The notes below the pieces were generated by a model. That model was given only the letters and a program-made list of their open reading frames with translations, had not been told where the DNA came from and searched no databases. Below, piece by piece: positions 23,915 through 35,040 of a DNA stretch of 64,000 nt. How positions within the stretch are numbered: the stretch's first letter is position 1; each line of letters opens with the position of its first letter. Made by a program: the position numbers and the translations under genes. The stretch is from positions 30,810 to 94,809 of the forward strand of contig WTPW01002090.1 of assembly GCA_009809945.1 (NCBI GenBank). Direction: 5' to 3'. The stretch is from Gigaspora margarita (taxonomy: Eukaryota > Glomeromycota > Glomeromycetes > Diversisporales > Gigasporaceae).

Positions 23915-24495
23915 AAGGAAGAAAGGGGTATTCTGACGAAGTTAAAATGTTTTGTTCATATCCTGTAATACATTGATTCAAATCAAACAATTTTAGTTTC
24001 TTCTGATTTGTCTCATTAAGCTAAGTCTAACGAAACTAAAGTTGTTTAATTCTGATCACTCGATCACAAATTATCTTAATTTAATTATTTTTTTAAAAAA
24101 ATAAGAAAATTTTGGGTTTGGAGATATTGTGACGAATTGGGAATATCTTGTGATCCTGTAATCAGAACCAAATGAAATTTATGTCATTCAATTCCTCTTA
24201 ATGAGAGGAATCTAATGATACAAATTTTATTTGCTTTTGATTAGTATTCGAGATTCCTGTTTTATTATAATACCTTTAGATATAGCATTCTATATAAAAG
24301 AGGTATTGTGATAAATTGGTATATTTTTCTCAGTTTTAGTAACTATGCAATCAGAACTGGCTAAAATTTATACTATTCAATTTTTCTCGCTCAGGGGAAT
24401 TGAAAGGTATAAATTTCATCTGGATCTGATTATAGAATCACAAGATATCCCAATTCATCACAATATCCTCTTCATCAGAATACCCTTTCTCCCTT
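23915..24495. mobile_element. 580-bp MITE, copy 1 of a two-copy family
   Basis: The end AAGGAAGAAAGGGGTATTCT is mirrored at the right by AGAATACCCTTTCTCCCTT. Sub-terminal phrases such as GATATTGTGACGAATTGGGA recur inverted near 24450. The left 360 bp is a close match to 31771-32138. It sits between the foldback and the resumed transposase pseudogene. Exact target duplication is obscured by surrounding TATA. Confidence 0.75.
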
Positions 24496-25176
24496 ATAGA
24501 AAATAAAACTGGGTAGCTACTCAATTAAAAGAAATTAATCCATTTCTGACCAACTGCCACTATATTGCACATAGATTAAATTTAGTTAGCAAAGACTTAG
24601 CTGAAGAAGATTTGTATTTCAAAAATTATGAAGTTGTATTAAAAAAATTTATGCATATTTTGCAACATCATATCAAAAATGGCAACATCTTAAATTATTT
24701 TAATTATTAGATAACAAAGATCCTCAGTTAGCTATATTGCATATAGTTAGTACTCAATAGTTATTACTTTCTAATACAGTTTTTAATTTATATAAGATAT
24801 TATTTTCTATAAAAGATGCACTTTATGATGAAGCTTTTAATGATCCTTGTACAAAAACTAAACAATAGGCTAAAGCTTTATATAATAATATTGATTCAGA
24901 ATTTATTTTAGCAACTAAATATCTTGCTAATATTTTTTCAATAATTAGTAAACTTACTAAGATATTTCAATCAGATTATGTTGCATTATCTGATGTATAT
25001 ATGCAATTAAATATAGCAATCGAGTCAATTACATCAGAATTTATTGGATATGAAGATGATGATATTGCACCAACTTGTGGATACTATTTACGAGAATATA
25101 TAAATGATACTTTGGAATATAATAAATTGCCTTCGATATTTAAAGAATTTGCATTAGCATTTATTAAAAATCTTTG

Positions 25177-25404
25177 ATAGACTGCAAGTCTTTGCTGTTA
25201 AAATACACTTTCTACAAATCTTAGCAATGGTAGAGAGAAGTTATCGAGATAAAACCTTGCTATAGCAGATTACATATAGGTGTCTATCGTGATAACCAGA
25301 TGGGTCATACTTTAGATAGTAGCTTCAAATAGAAGTAGCATAATTTGTATATTACAAAATATAATAAATAAAGTTATAGCATAACTGCTGAATTGAAAAA
25401 AAAA
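25177..25404 (+). mobile_element. Polyadenylated retrocopy with 18-bp target duplication
   Basis: A 228-bp insert ends in a 9-10 A tail (from 25396) about 25 bases after an AATAAATAAAG poly(A) signal. Perfect 18-bp copies ATTTATTAAAAATCTTTG flank it at 25159-25176 and 25405-25422. Without the insert and one copy, the transposase reading resumes from FIKNL into a CRFPD motif. The features indicate reverse transcription of a polyadenylated RNA. The source could be the 3' end of an mRNA, a long non-coding RNA or a 5'-truncated LINE. No protein frame or tRNA-like head is seen. Confidence 0.8.
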
Positions 25405-25946
25405 ATTTATTAAAAATCTTTGTTGTAGATTTCCTGATGTTGGTATTTATAATGCTATGCAAATTTTTGATTTTTCACAAATTCCAGTAAATACTTAAGA
25501 AATGGTAAATAAAATTTGGAGAAAATGAAATTCAACTTTTAGATAAATTTTATGAAAAATTTAAATAGCATAATGATATGAATTTTTAAGCAAAAGTAAA
25601 TAGAATTGAACTTTTTAAAGAATGGAAAGAAGCAAAATTAGTTTTAAAAATTATAAGGAATTAGGTTTGTTGAAAGATAGAAACAAATTTTTAATAGTTT
25701 TCAATTTGTTATACTTTACCCAAATGTAACTGAAATAGTTTTTTTTTCTAATTGTTCCACTTTCAAATAGTTACGTTGAGAGAATTTTTTTTAACAAATC
25801 TTATAAAAACAAAAATACACAATCAGATAAAGCTTAAAACACTCAATTCCTATATTATGATAGTTATGAATAGACCAAAATTAGAAGAAGATTTTAGTGT
25901 TGAAAAAGCATATCATATTTGGCTAAAAAGTCCAAGAAGGTTTTAG

Positions 25947-26180
25947 AGACGTGAAAATTAAATTTTAAAGTTTCAAATTTCAAATTTTATTGGTTTAAGA
26001 TTTTAAATAAATTTTTATATTTATCAAATTTATTATTTGTAAATTGTTACCTTATTCTTAAACTTTATTTTTCTTGTATTAAAACTGGTAGCATGCTAAA
26101 ATAAATTTTTTAAATTGTAAACTCAATAAAATAAAAAAATTTATAAAATTATAACCAAAAATAATAATATAAAATTTAGC
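25947..26180. other. 3' flank of the transposase pseudogene
   Basis: AT-rich sequence without recognisable features. It may be the old 3' untranslated region. Confidence 0.4.
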
Positions 26181-26199
26181 CCTAAAATTAGCTATTATT

Positions 26200-26756
26200 T
26201 TTTTTTTTATTTTTATTTTTTTTTAACTTTGGCGGATCTCGCTGTTGCTTTATTTGTAAAGTACTGATATAACTTACAACCCGAAGGGCATTACATTTAT
26301 TAACTATTACTATAACTAATATTATTTATATAAAGCCTGACATTATCCGGTTACTTCCCAAAATACCTAGATGCGACCCACCACAGTGACCACAGAGAGA
26401 TCACACACCGGAAGCTCCTACTGGAGTGCTGAAGAGAAATTCAACCTAAACAGACTGGCGATGCCACGAGTTCATGTAGTATTATGTAGATCCAGACTTG
26501 GGCCTCACATTATGTCTCGTGACTTTGGTTATTCCAAATTGGGGTCCTAGCACAATTTTCTTTACAGCCACAAATTCTCGAAATAACAGCTGCCCAATTA
26601 AGTCTGTCTGTGTGATGTCCTGGGTCCCTGTCTTCCCATGGTGTTTCAGTTCCCTAACCAGCTGGCTTTTCTTATTTCACCTTTGGGAAGAATTGAACTG
26701 GCAACCTTGCGATTTGTATCCTCGGAGCATAACCACTATGCTATCAACCTGGAGGA
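26200..26756 (-). mobile_element. tRNA-headed poly(A) retroposon, copy B (557 bp)
   Basis: On the minus strand the head begins GGTCCTCCAGGTTGATAGCA, followed by TAGTGG (A-box-like) and GGTTGCCAGTTCAATTC (B-box-like). The body ends AATAAAGCAACAGCGAGATC and an A-rich tail at 26200-26222. Direct repeats CCTAAAATTAGCTATTATT flank it at 26181-26199 and 26757-26775; the outer 3-4 bases could belong to the head. The head matches copy C at 44481-45093 but differs from copies A and D, defining two head types. Confidence 0.85.
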
Positions 26757-26798
26757 CCTAAAATTAGCTATTATTAAATTTAGCTTATAATATTTGAT

Positions 26799-26964
26799 TT
26801 TTTTTTAAATATTAAAGGTGAGACCTTGCTTTTATCTTTATTAAATTTAATAGAAACTTTTTACAGTACAGAAAGAAATTTCATTTTTTTAAATTTAATG
26901 CTAAGAATAAAAACTCAGACATATATATAAGTAAACCTAAATACTTATCTGTGGCCTAAACCTA
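26799..26964 (-). mobile_element. 5'-truncated retroposon, copy E (166 bp)
   Basis: Only the 3' part is present: AATAAAGATAAAAGCAAGGT, a CTCACCTTTAAT motif and an A-tail, homologous to the tail of copy A (CTCACCTTAA). The truncation point falls in a CCTAAACCTA phrase also seen in copy A. Perfect 14-bp duplications TTATAATATTTGAT flank it at 26785-26798 and 26965-26978. 5' truncation is a hallmark of target-primed reverse transcription. Confidence 0.75.
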
Positions 26965-27022
26965 TTATAATATTTGATATAATATTATTACATCTCAATA
27001 GTAAAATGTATCTATCAAATTG

Positions 27023-27277
27023 AAGAGAGAGATAGAAAAAAAAAGAGAGAGAGAAAGAAAGGGAGAAAGAAAAAGAAGGAGAGAGAAAGAAAGAGAAAGA
27101 GAAAAAAAGAGAAATAGAAAGAAAGGGAGAAAGAAGTAAAAATAGTATAAAATAGCTTTTTTTTTTTAAGTTTTTTTTTCATTTTTTTCTTATGCCAATT
27201 TTTTTTTAGTATGCTTTTTTCTTTCTTTTTAATCTACTTTTTTTGAATTTTTATTTTTTTTTTTTTTTTTTTTTTTA
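27023..27277. repeat. Polypurine GA tract followed by a poly(T) tract
   Basis: 27023-27137 is almost pure A/G on the plus strand (GAGA, GAAA and GGGA words). 27155-27277 is dominated by T runs. Adjacent purine and pyrimidine tracts of this length can form triplex or other non-B DNA. No gene is seen. Confidence 0.7.
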
Positions 27278-27869
27278 GAATTACTATTTTTAACCAGGTT
27301 ACCTAAGTTATTTGAGTTAACCAGGTTGTTATTCAGTTTTGAATTTATTATATGGGTCAGTTATCCAGAGTAGAAATTTTATATAGGCCTAATCTCTAAT
27401 TGTGAGTCTTATGAATATAAAGATTCTATATAAAAAAAAAACAAAAAATAGATAATTTTATTTGCACAAATATTTTTTTATTTTTGCAATAATATAATAT
27501 ATTTTAGTTGTAGAAAAAATAATTATTTTTTGAATTTGCAACTAAAATTATTTAATTAGTTGCAATGCGCAATAAAAAAAATTAAATTTCAAACATTGCT
27601 TCTAGCCCCTCAATTGAAATTATAATATAACTCTATTATAATTAATATAAATAAATTAATAGATCAATAATATAAAAACACCAATATCTATATAAGTTAA
27701 TGAAATAAAAAAATATATAAAAAACCCATATATATATAAGCCAGTAAAAAATAAAAGTAACTTAATATTTGTTATAACTAAGTAATTAATTATAATTACA
27801 TACTCTTAATAACTTTTTTATTATTGGTAAAAGTATGTAATACCTTTTTTTAAAGGTTTCACTATCTTT

Positions 27870-28140
27870 TTATTTATTAGAATTGCTGCTACTGTGGCTT
27901 TTGTTGTTACTTTTGCTACTGTGTTGGTTGTTGCTACTATGTTTGTTGTTGCTGCTGCTATTATTATTGCTATCATTACTGCTATTATTATGACTGCTAT
28001 TGCTACTATAGTTGCTATTGTTATTGCTTTTGTTGTTGTTGCTATTGCTATTAGTTATTGAATATGCTTTATTTTTATGAGATTTTTTTATAAAATTATC
28101 TAATTTATTGTCCAAGTTTTTTTATTTTATTTTTTAATGC
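27870..28140 (-). pseudogene. Asn/Ser-rich low-complexity exon-like fragment
   Basis: A minus-strand frame from 28115 to 27870 starts with a Lys-rich stretch (KLDNFIKKSHKNKAYS) and continues as an Asn/Ser run encoded by AAT/AGT/AGC-type trinucleotide repeats. Immediately upstream a pyrimidine-rich TTTTTTTTGCAG looks like a 3' splice site. It is followed by VDEIKALKNKIKK in a frame one base off, joined through an A-run. The predicted piece would be a short coiled coil followed by a homopolymeric tail. The frameshift in the A-run suggests decay or a sequence error. No family is recognised. Confidence 0.3.
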
Positions 28141-28317
28141 TTTTATTTCATCAACTGCAAAAAAAAGTATCAATTTATTCAACAAAAAAAAAGAAAAAAT
28201 CCTTTGTAGGCTTATGCTTAACATGCATATGTACTACTAATTAATACCCAATATGTAATTTAACAAGATTATTACTTTTATCAGATAATTTTTTGCTATA
28301 TGTTCTTTTTTTTATTA

Positions 28318-28692
28318 TAGTCAGACCCTAAATACTACCTCCATAAATGCATGTTTTATAAAATACCTCTCTAAATACATGTTTTCTCTTGGTCCCAACA
28401 GGACCCTGAAATATACATATATAGGTCAGGTTAATTATAAAATTACTAAAAATAAAAAGATCTGCAAAAAAAATAAGCAAAAAATTACTAAAAATAGAAA
28501 AGATCTATATAAAAACCCCCAAAAATAAGCAAACTAATACCTGATCTATTTATGTATATTTCAGGGTTCTGTCCCAACTAATATTACATTTATAGATTTT
28601 TTACTTCTCTAAATACAATATCTCTTTAAGTGCATGTTTGACTAAATTTTTATATATAGTTCCATCATATTGTATTTAGAGATGTCTGACTA
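28318..28692. mobile_element. Tc1/mariner-like MITE containing a hAT-type MITE
   Basis: TAGTCAGACCCTAAATAC at the left and GTATTTAGAGATGTCTGACTA at the right are inverted ends bordered by TA on both sides. Further ATACATG/CATGT words recur inside. A second element lies in the middle at 28400-28570. No coding capacity is present. A TA target and TAGTCAGAC-like ends fit the Tc1/mariner/pogo superfamily. Confidence 0.7.
28400..28570. mobile_element. 171-bp hAT-type MITE nested in a mariner-like MITE
   Basis: The ends AGGACCCTGAAATATACATA and TATGTATATTTCAGGGTTCT are inverted repeats with one mismatch. Exact 8-bp duplications GTCCCAAC lie at 28392-28399 and 28571-28578. Its insertion post-dates that of the surrounding element. 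Confidence 0.88.
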
Positions 28693-29911
28693 TAGTTATT
28701 TCTTGTAACAGTATAGTAGAAGTATTAGAAAAGCTTTTACAATTTATATTGCACATTGTTAACAACTATATTAGCTATAATTAAATTTGTATTTAAAGTA
28801 ATATAGTAAGTATTTTTTATTTAAAAGAAAAAAATAATGTGAGCAGTTTTTTTATTGATTATTTTTTTATTACCTTTGGGAAGAAGTAAAAGAAAACATT
28901 GTATTGCACAAGTTTTGTAACCTTTTTTTATATAAATGTTGAAAAAATTTAATATATAAAAACAAAATATATAGCATCATTATATATACATGTATATAGA
29001 AAAAAAGTACTTCAAGCCTTTAAATTTATAATTTTCTAAGCATAATTTCTAAAGATCCAAGCCCAGTAAATTATAAGCATATAATATTATCATATGTACA
29101 AATGTATAGAGAAAAAAAATACTACTCTATTCAAGGCTTTAATAATTTATTTAAATATTAGTATTTTTTTATATAATCAGTAATATTGCTTTAGCAGTTA
29201 TAGTAATTCACAATAGAAATTACAATAATTCTAATACAAAATAATTTATATTTTTATTATTACTATAATAGTGAGTTCTGTAGCAGAATTATATAAACAT
29301 TGAGTTTTATTCATTTTGGGCACTTTGTATCTTTGAAAAAGGCATTAGTGATGCCCCAAAAGCACTTGTAATGTATATAAATTTATAATTTGCTAAACTT
29401 TATAATAAATTCTATTACAAATCTACCTGACCAATAATATGTTTTGGAGTTTGATTAAATTATTGTGTTTATAATCATGAATTACTATTAAAATTTTTAT
29501 TTAAAACTTGTCTACTATTCTATTAATTACAATACAGAATTAGGGTTGTGTTAGTTTATGTTGAAATTATTATGGTTTTTATTATGTGTTATTGTTATTT
29601 TGAAGATACACAGTATATAACTTATTAATGTATATTATTAATGTTATCAACATCTCAGTTAATTAATGATCTACCAGTTAACAGAGAAGCCCAGATATTG
29701 CTCATATAGGTCATAACTGGATTTTGGTCAATTTTGACCTAATTTGCTAAAAATAACAAAATCTATTTTCTTTATAATCAGAATTAAATAATCTTTTTTT
29801 TTGTTATATGCACCTCACTAAGAGCTTCATTTTAAAAAAAAAAGTTAATTCAAATTGGACTACTAGATGCCAAGATAATTGCCAAAACTGTTTTTTGTTT
29901 CTCAAATTTTA

Positions 29912-30282
29912 AAGGTAGAGTACAACATCAATCATTTTCATATATGATTGTCATACAAAAAAATTTTTATATAGGGGCAAAAATATGCCATTGATAAAGA
30001 TTTTTGAGAACATATCCAATTTTGGCCAAAATTTTGTGGCATATAGGTCAAACCCTTCTATTTATGGTAGTGAAACTTTAAAGCTACAAATTATATTAAA
30101 AAACTCTACTTGTATATATCATCAATTTTTCTAGAATGATTGAGATTTTTCTAGGTAGTACATTATAAATAACATACAATAACATATGATCATCACCTGA
30201 TTTCAATTGAATGTTATTGTAAAAAAAATTAGTAACGTGATCACTATTAAAATGTAGATCATTGTACTCTACCCTTAAATAT
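29912..30282. mobile_element. Foldback with GGTAGAGTACAA ends
   Basis: TTTAAAGGTAGAGTACAACA at the left is mirrored by TTGTACTCTACCCTTAAA at the right. ATCATT/AATGAT words continue inward. The interior is AT-rich and non-coding. Confidence 0.6.
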
Positions 30283-30317
30283 TTTTGACCTCTATACTAG
30301 ATGTTTGGGGTCCTGTT

Positions 30318-30968
30318 AACAGGTGCATGATTATAGTATAATGTGATGCAAATTATTATATAAATCACTTAGACAAAATGCCAAAATCACCCAAGGACAA
30401 ATATTTTTTATTAATTTAATGAGTTTTGTTGACTAATTGAAAATTGTAAAGCTCATCAAGACGCATCTAATAGTGGTTAGATCATTAGAATTGGCCCAAT
30501 TGACATGGAGATATTTTTGGAAAAACAATTAGCTAACTATGTAGTTGACCAATTATTTTTTGATAATAACTCAGCATCTACTTGGTCAATTTTAATAATC
30601 TCACCTCATTTTGATTTGTCATAATGATCTCTTTGCTTTTCAATTAATTGGCAAGACTTATTAACTTAGTAAATTTTTTTTTGAGTCTTGCTGATTAATT
30701 GAAAGCTGTAAAGCTTATTATTAACGAATCTAAAAAAGGTAAGATCATTAAAATGTCCTAGTAGATGCTGAGTTATCATTAAAAAATAATTAGCCAACTA
30801 TATAAAATTTTATATAACCAAATATTTGTTTTATAGAATTTTATATAGTTATTCAATTATTTTTTGAAGATATCTCTATATCTACTGGGCAAATTATTTT
30901 TTTGGGTGATCATAGCATTTGTCTATAAGTGATTTACATAGTAATCTGCACTATGATTATGCATCTAT
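30318..30968. mobile_element. 650-bp imperfect foldback
   Basis: TGCATGATTATAGTATAATG and AAATCACTTAGACAAAATGC at the left correspond to GCATTTGTCTATAAGTGATT and CACTATGATTATGCA at the right. Both arms contain the words AATTAGCCAACTAT/ATAGTT and GCAAGACTTATTAA-like phrases in inverted order. The arms are about 80 percent similar by eye, so it is older than the foldback at 22817. Confidence 0.65.
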
Positions 30969-31770
30969 TGATTGGCAGATCATCAATTAATCTAATTTCA
31001 AAATACAAAGTGCCTATAATAAATAAAACTCAATTTTTTAAATTTCGTTACAAAACTTACTATTCTGATAACAATAAAAAAAGTAAATTATTTGTATTAA
31101 AATTAGTATAATTTCTATTGTAAATTACTATAAAATATTTTTTTTACAAACCTACTCAATGAATAATATTTTTAATGAGTATAATCAATTATTGTGGTTT
31201 CTATCATGAATTACTATTAAAAATTCTTATACAAAACTTGTGTCTATCCTAATGATCACAATATGAGGTTAGGGTTAAATTAGTTTGTATTGGATTATTA
31301 TGTTTTCTATTATATATTATTGTTGCAAACCTTACTATTCTAGCAATACACAGTATGTGACTTACTAATATATATTATCAAAAAAAAAATCTACATTCCA
31401 GTTAATCTAATTTTAAAGATACAAGTGCCAATAATAACTGAAACTCAAATTTTTAAATTCTTCTACAGAACTCACTGTTCTAGTAATAATAAAAAGATGA
31501 ATTATTTTGTATTAGATTACAATAATTTCTATTGTAAATTACTTTAAAAAATTTTGTTACAAACTTACTTGATGGATAATATATTTTCAGGTTGAGTTTG
31601 GTCAAATTATTGTGGTTTAATTATAAATTACTATTAAAAATTCTTATACAAAACTTGATACATACTATTCTAATAATCACAATATGGGTTAAAGTTAAGT
31701 TAGTTTGTATTGAAAATAATATAGTTTCTTATTATATGTTGCTGTTATAACCCTTTTTTTTTAGTAATAT

Positions 31771-32138
31771 ATTGGGAAGAAAGGGGTATTCTGATGAAGT
31801 TAAAATGTTTCATTTGTATTCTGTGATATGTTGATTCAAATCAAACAATTTTAGTATCTTCTGATTCGTCTTATCAAGCTAAGTCTAATGAAACTAAAAT
31901 TGTTTAATTCTGATCACTGGATCACAAATTATTTTAATTTAATTATTTTTTTAAAAAAATAAGAAATTGGTGGCCTTGGGGGTATTGTGATGAATTGGGT
32001 ATATCTTGTGATCCTGTGATCAGAACTGGATGAAATTTATATCATTCAATTCCTCTCAATGAGAGGAATCTAATGGTACAAATTTCATCAGTATTTAGAG
32101 ATTCCTGTTTTGTTATAATACCTTTAGTTATATCAAAA
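31771..32138. mobile_element. MITE, copy 2 of the family at 23915-24495, right end missing
   Basis: From GGGAAGAAAGGGGTATTCTG the sequence follows copy 1 closely (for example AATTGTTTAATTCTGATCAC), with mostly single-base differences and one short deletion near 32090. It leaves the copy-1 consensus after AATACCTTTAG. The right-hand terminal repeat is absent, so this is a truncated copy. Confidence 0.75.
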
Positions 32139-33034
32139 ATTTTGCAATTGATTAGTTGTCAACTTTTCAATTAATCAATTTTTATTTGATTTTTGATTGG
32201 TTTTATTTAATTTTAATATAAGTTGCCAAAAATTGTTCAGTTAATTAGTTGTCAACTTTTTGATTAGTTGCAATTTTTTGATTTTGATTTATATAACTAC
32301 CATGCACCTTGTGCTATATCTCAAATTTTACTAGGATAACCCTGTTGCACTTCTAACAAAAAATGATCCTTTTACAATTTTGTACTAATTTTGATCTTAA
32401 CTCTAACTCTAACCTAACTCTAGACAAACTTAATTATTAGTACATTAGGGGCACAAAATGTACAGGAGCATTGTCTAGATATTTTCTTTTAATTTTTTTG
32501 TTTTTAATTTTTTTGTTTTTAATTTTTTTGTTTTTTAATTTTTTTTTATATTTATTTTGATTAATATATATATAGATAATGTATATTTTTTTATGCAATA
32601 TATAAAATTTTTTGTCTATTATTGTAAAACAAAAAATAAGTTCATAAATTAATTGTTTATATATAATAAGTAATTTTATTTTTAGTACAGTGCAGGGCAG
32701 CATAAACCAACACCCCCATGCCAAATTTTGAAATAAATACTCAATTCTGATTGGCTAATATAATAGAATCAATTGTGATTGGTTAAAAATTACATATGAG
32801 TTTTTTTTATATATTAAGCACCAAATTTTTAATTTCTTATTAAACTTTAAATTGATATAACTTGATAAAATTAAAATAAAATAAAAACCTTTTCTAGCCA
32901 AATTGTAGCTTAGGCTTAAAGCTACAAATTGGCTAAAAAATTTTCTTAAAATAATTTTTTATTTTTAAGTTATATCAATTTTTGTAAAATATATATAAAA
33001 AGGTGCAGGTTTATAGTGTCTGCACTGTACTATA
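32139..33034. other. AT-rich spacer
   Basis: A CTCTAA/AACTCT cluster occurs at 32398-32425, like that at 7680. A small inverted repeat around AAAGCTACAAATTGGC is seen near 32905-32940. A minus-strand frame at 32437-32724 is Ile/Lys/Tyr low complexity from TTTTTGTTTTTAA tandem repeats (about 32487-32550) and is not accepted as a gene. Confidence 0.5.
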
Positions 33035-33820
33035 TCCGTTAGCTGTACTAAATTTAGTACAAAATACTTAATTTAGTACAGTTTTAAAAGCTAAATTTTG
33101 TAAAATTTTGATTATTAACTTCAAATTAAATTTACCCAATATGTAATCCTATATTTATAAAGCGTGCTTGTTTATTTAAACTTATAAAAGCTATATTAAA
33201 AGGTTTAAAAATTGTTTGCTACAAAAAGTGCAACCAAAAAATGACCAAAAATTGTGAATAATAAAAAATTTTATTTCATAAAGCTTCCTTAAATTTTTAA
33301 TATATTATAAAGCTAGTTTTTCTGATTCTAATGATAATAAAATCATTAAAATTGGTTCTGTAGATAAAAAGTTATATATTATTTAATTTTGCTAATTTTT
33401 TTATATATTTTTTATATGTTTTATTATAAAAAAACCACCTATTTTTAGACTGTATCACAATAAAACAGGTTTAATTGAACTATTTTAAAAAGCTATTATT
33501 TATTTTTTTTAACTATTCTAAAATCAAAGTTAGATCTAAAATAATTTAAAATTTAATTTTTTTTTATTTTCTTATAAATTTTTATACAATATAGCTCTTT
33601 TAGAGCTGTACTAAATTAAATACAGCAAAATTTGTACAAAATTCAAGAAGCTTAATATCAATTTATACAAAAGTTTTATTAATAAATACTGCTAAAATTT
33701 GGCATAATAAAATATTGGTTTTAATGTATATTTTAGCAAAATTTCAAATAAAATTTTTAGTTTGTTATTGTAAAATAATTTTTTGAATTTGTACTAAATT
33801 TAGTACAGAGAGCTAACAGA
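33035..33820. mobile_element. 786-bp Tc1/mariner-like element with palindromic sub-terminal motifs
   Basis: The ends TCCGTTAGCT and AGCTAACAGA are inverted repeats with one mismatch, bordered by TA on both sides. Immediately inside each end sits the 16-bp palindrome GTACTAAATTTAGTAC. A partner copy, ACTTAATTTAGTAC, lies at the left. The interior is AT-rich with no transposase frame. Confidence 0.7.
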
Positions 33821-34376
33821 TACTCATTAATATCGAGTTACAATATATACTATATGCTATTTTATTTTTATACATAACTTATTAGGTTCTTTTCTATTTC
33901 TTGATCAAAGAAAATATATTCTTTGAAAATTTGAACATTGGTTTTTATTTTATTTATTACTTTCAAATGAATTCTTATCTTTCTTTTTTTTTTAAGTGAT
34001 ACTTTTTTTTTATACTAATTTTTTTAGAGAAAAGATATGCTAAACATAATAAATCCTATAAATAGTATAAATTTTATAATAGCAATAAATACTATAAAAA
34101 GTTAAATATTAAAATTACCAAAGAACCTTATGCCCTTGATAGTTTTAAATTTTGTAAATAGTCAACTTTCTAGTCCTCTTATTGAATATAATATTATATT
34201 AAAAATTGTTTGAATAAGTACACTACTGTTCATTCTCATAAAATTTTCCAACATAGTATAATGGTATTTCTGAACAAACTTAGAGTGGTATTCCATCAAA
34301 TAAAAAATTTCTTTTACAAATTAAAAGTGGATCAAAGTGGAACTTATAGGTAGTAAGTAATCTTTTCTTCCCATAT
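33821..34376. other. AT-rich flank of the LTR element
   Basis: Nothing recognised. The last bases before the LTR (CATAT) do not match the bases after the far LTR (ATGTG). Confidence 0.5.
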
Positions 34377-34866
34377 TGTTACAAGTGACTATGCCTTCAC
34401 TATAGTACTTGCAACACAACACATAGCAACAGGAATCTTATAAGGGTCAGAGAAGATATGAAGCAGTGTGCAAATGGAATATTACTTCACTAGAGCAGTT
34501 CGTTATATTTATTTATCAAAGAGCAAGAGAGTATTTATTTGGCAAAGATATATTTTATTTATTTATAATATAATATTCAAGATAGCTAACTATTTCTGAA
34601 TGTTAGAGAGAGAAAGGGGAACCTGAGTCTAATGTACAGGAGGGCAGAAAACTAGGGTTTATATACCTTTTTAATCATTAGAAGTAGAAATGGTAGAAAT
34701 GGTACCATTTTGTCCGTACTTCTAACTTAAGCCTTTTAAAGTAATATTAATACAATAATAATAATAATATATAAATACAATAATACTAGAAAATGATATT
34801 AAGAAACTAATAATAAAAATAATAATAAAATACTAAAATAATGCTAATAAAACTCATTCTATAACA
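34377..34866 (-). repeat. 3' LTR of the gypsy element
   Basis: Begins TGTTACAAG and ends TATAACA on the plus strand, so the terminal TGTTA/TAACA inverted repeat is intact. A TATA-like motif (GGTATATAAACC on the minus strand) lies at about 34656-34668. Confidence 0.92.
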
Positions 34867-34883
34867 TTTCTGTCCCCTTTAAG
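34867..34883 (-). promoter_or_regulatory. Polypurine tract
   Basis: On the minus strand CTTAAAGGGGACAGAAA directly precedes the 3' LTR. This is the expected site and composition for priming plus-strand DNA synthesis. Confidence 0.85.
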
Positions 34884-35040
34884 AATGAGCACTGTGAATT
34901 CCAACTTTATGCAATAGCAGAGAAAAATTTTCTTCATTTAATTCTTCCAAGTTAGTATAGGTAATCGTAGTAGTAGAATAAAGACAAGACAGTCCACACA
35001 CTTGCAGGATTTGGTAAATTCAGTTGGCACACTTCCATAT

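Larger units (their letters stand above)
21855..25946 (+). pseudogene. hAT-type transposase-like pseudogene (zinc finger, DUF4371, hAT C-terminus)
   Basis: Fragments in several frames follow the order of hAT-like proteins of the DUF4371 group. A TTF/BED-like finger (YCIWCSQYNQ, then a DKHI histidine) lies at 21985-22190. The DUF4371 core at 22200-22800 includes SILINESNTITHDKT and LIHFGSDCSSVMIG. Next comes NPFLTNCHYIAHRLNLVSKD from 24540. A dimerisation tail from 25750 includes VPLSNSYVERIF and ends KSPRRF at the TAG at 25944. Stops and frameshifts occur throughout. Three later insertions split it: a foldback, a MITE and a retrocopy. In intact relatives the enzyme mobilises hAT elements by cut and paste. 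This copy cannot make one. Confidence 0.85.
29390..31750. repeat. Three direct copies of a repeat of about 300 bp
   Basis: Blocks starting with TTTCTATTGTAAATTACTTT-like sequence and containing ATCATGAATTACTATTAAAA and AAAACTTGTCTACTATTCTA occur at about 29395-29645, 31110-31385 and 31525-31745. The last two are adjacent. The first is separated from them by the two foldbacks below. No gene is seen in the interval. Confidence 0.65.

Noticed and set aside
27005..27140. GA-rich tract considered as a retroelement polypurine tract
   Set aside because: No LTR borders it and its length of over 100 bp is that of simple-sequence expansion.
32437..32724. 95-codon minus-strand frame rich in Lys/Ile/Tyr
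   Set aside because: Its C-terminal half is generated by a TTTTTGTTTTTAA tandem repeat, and no gene context is present.
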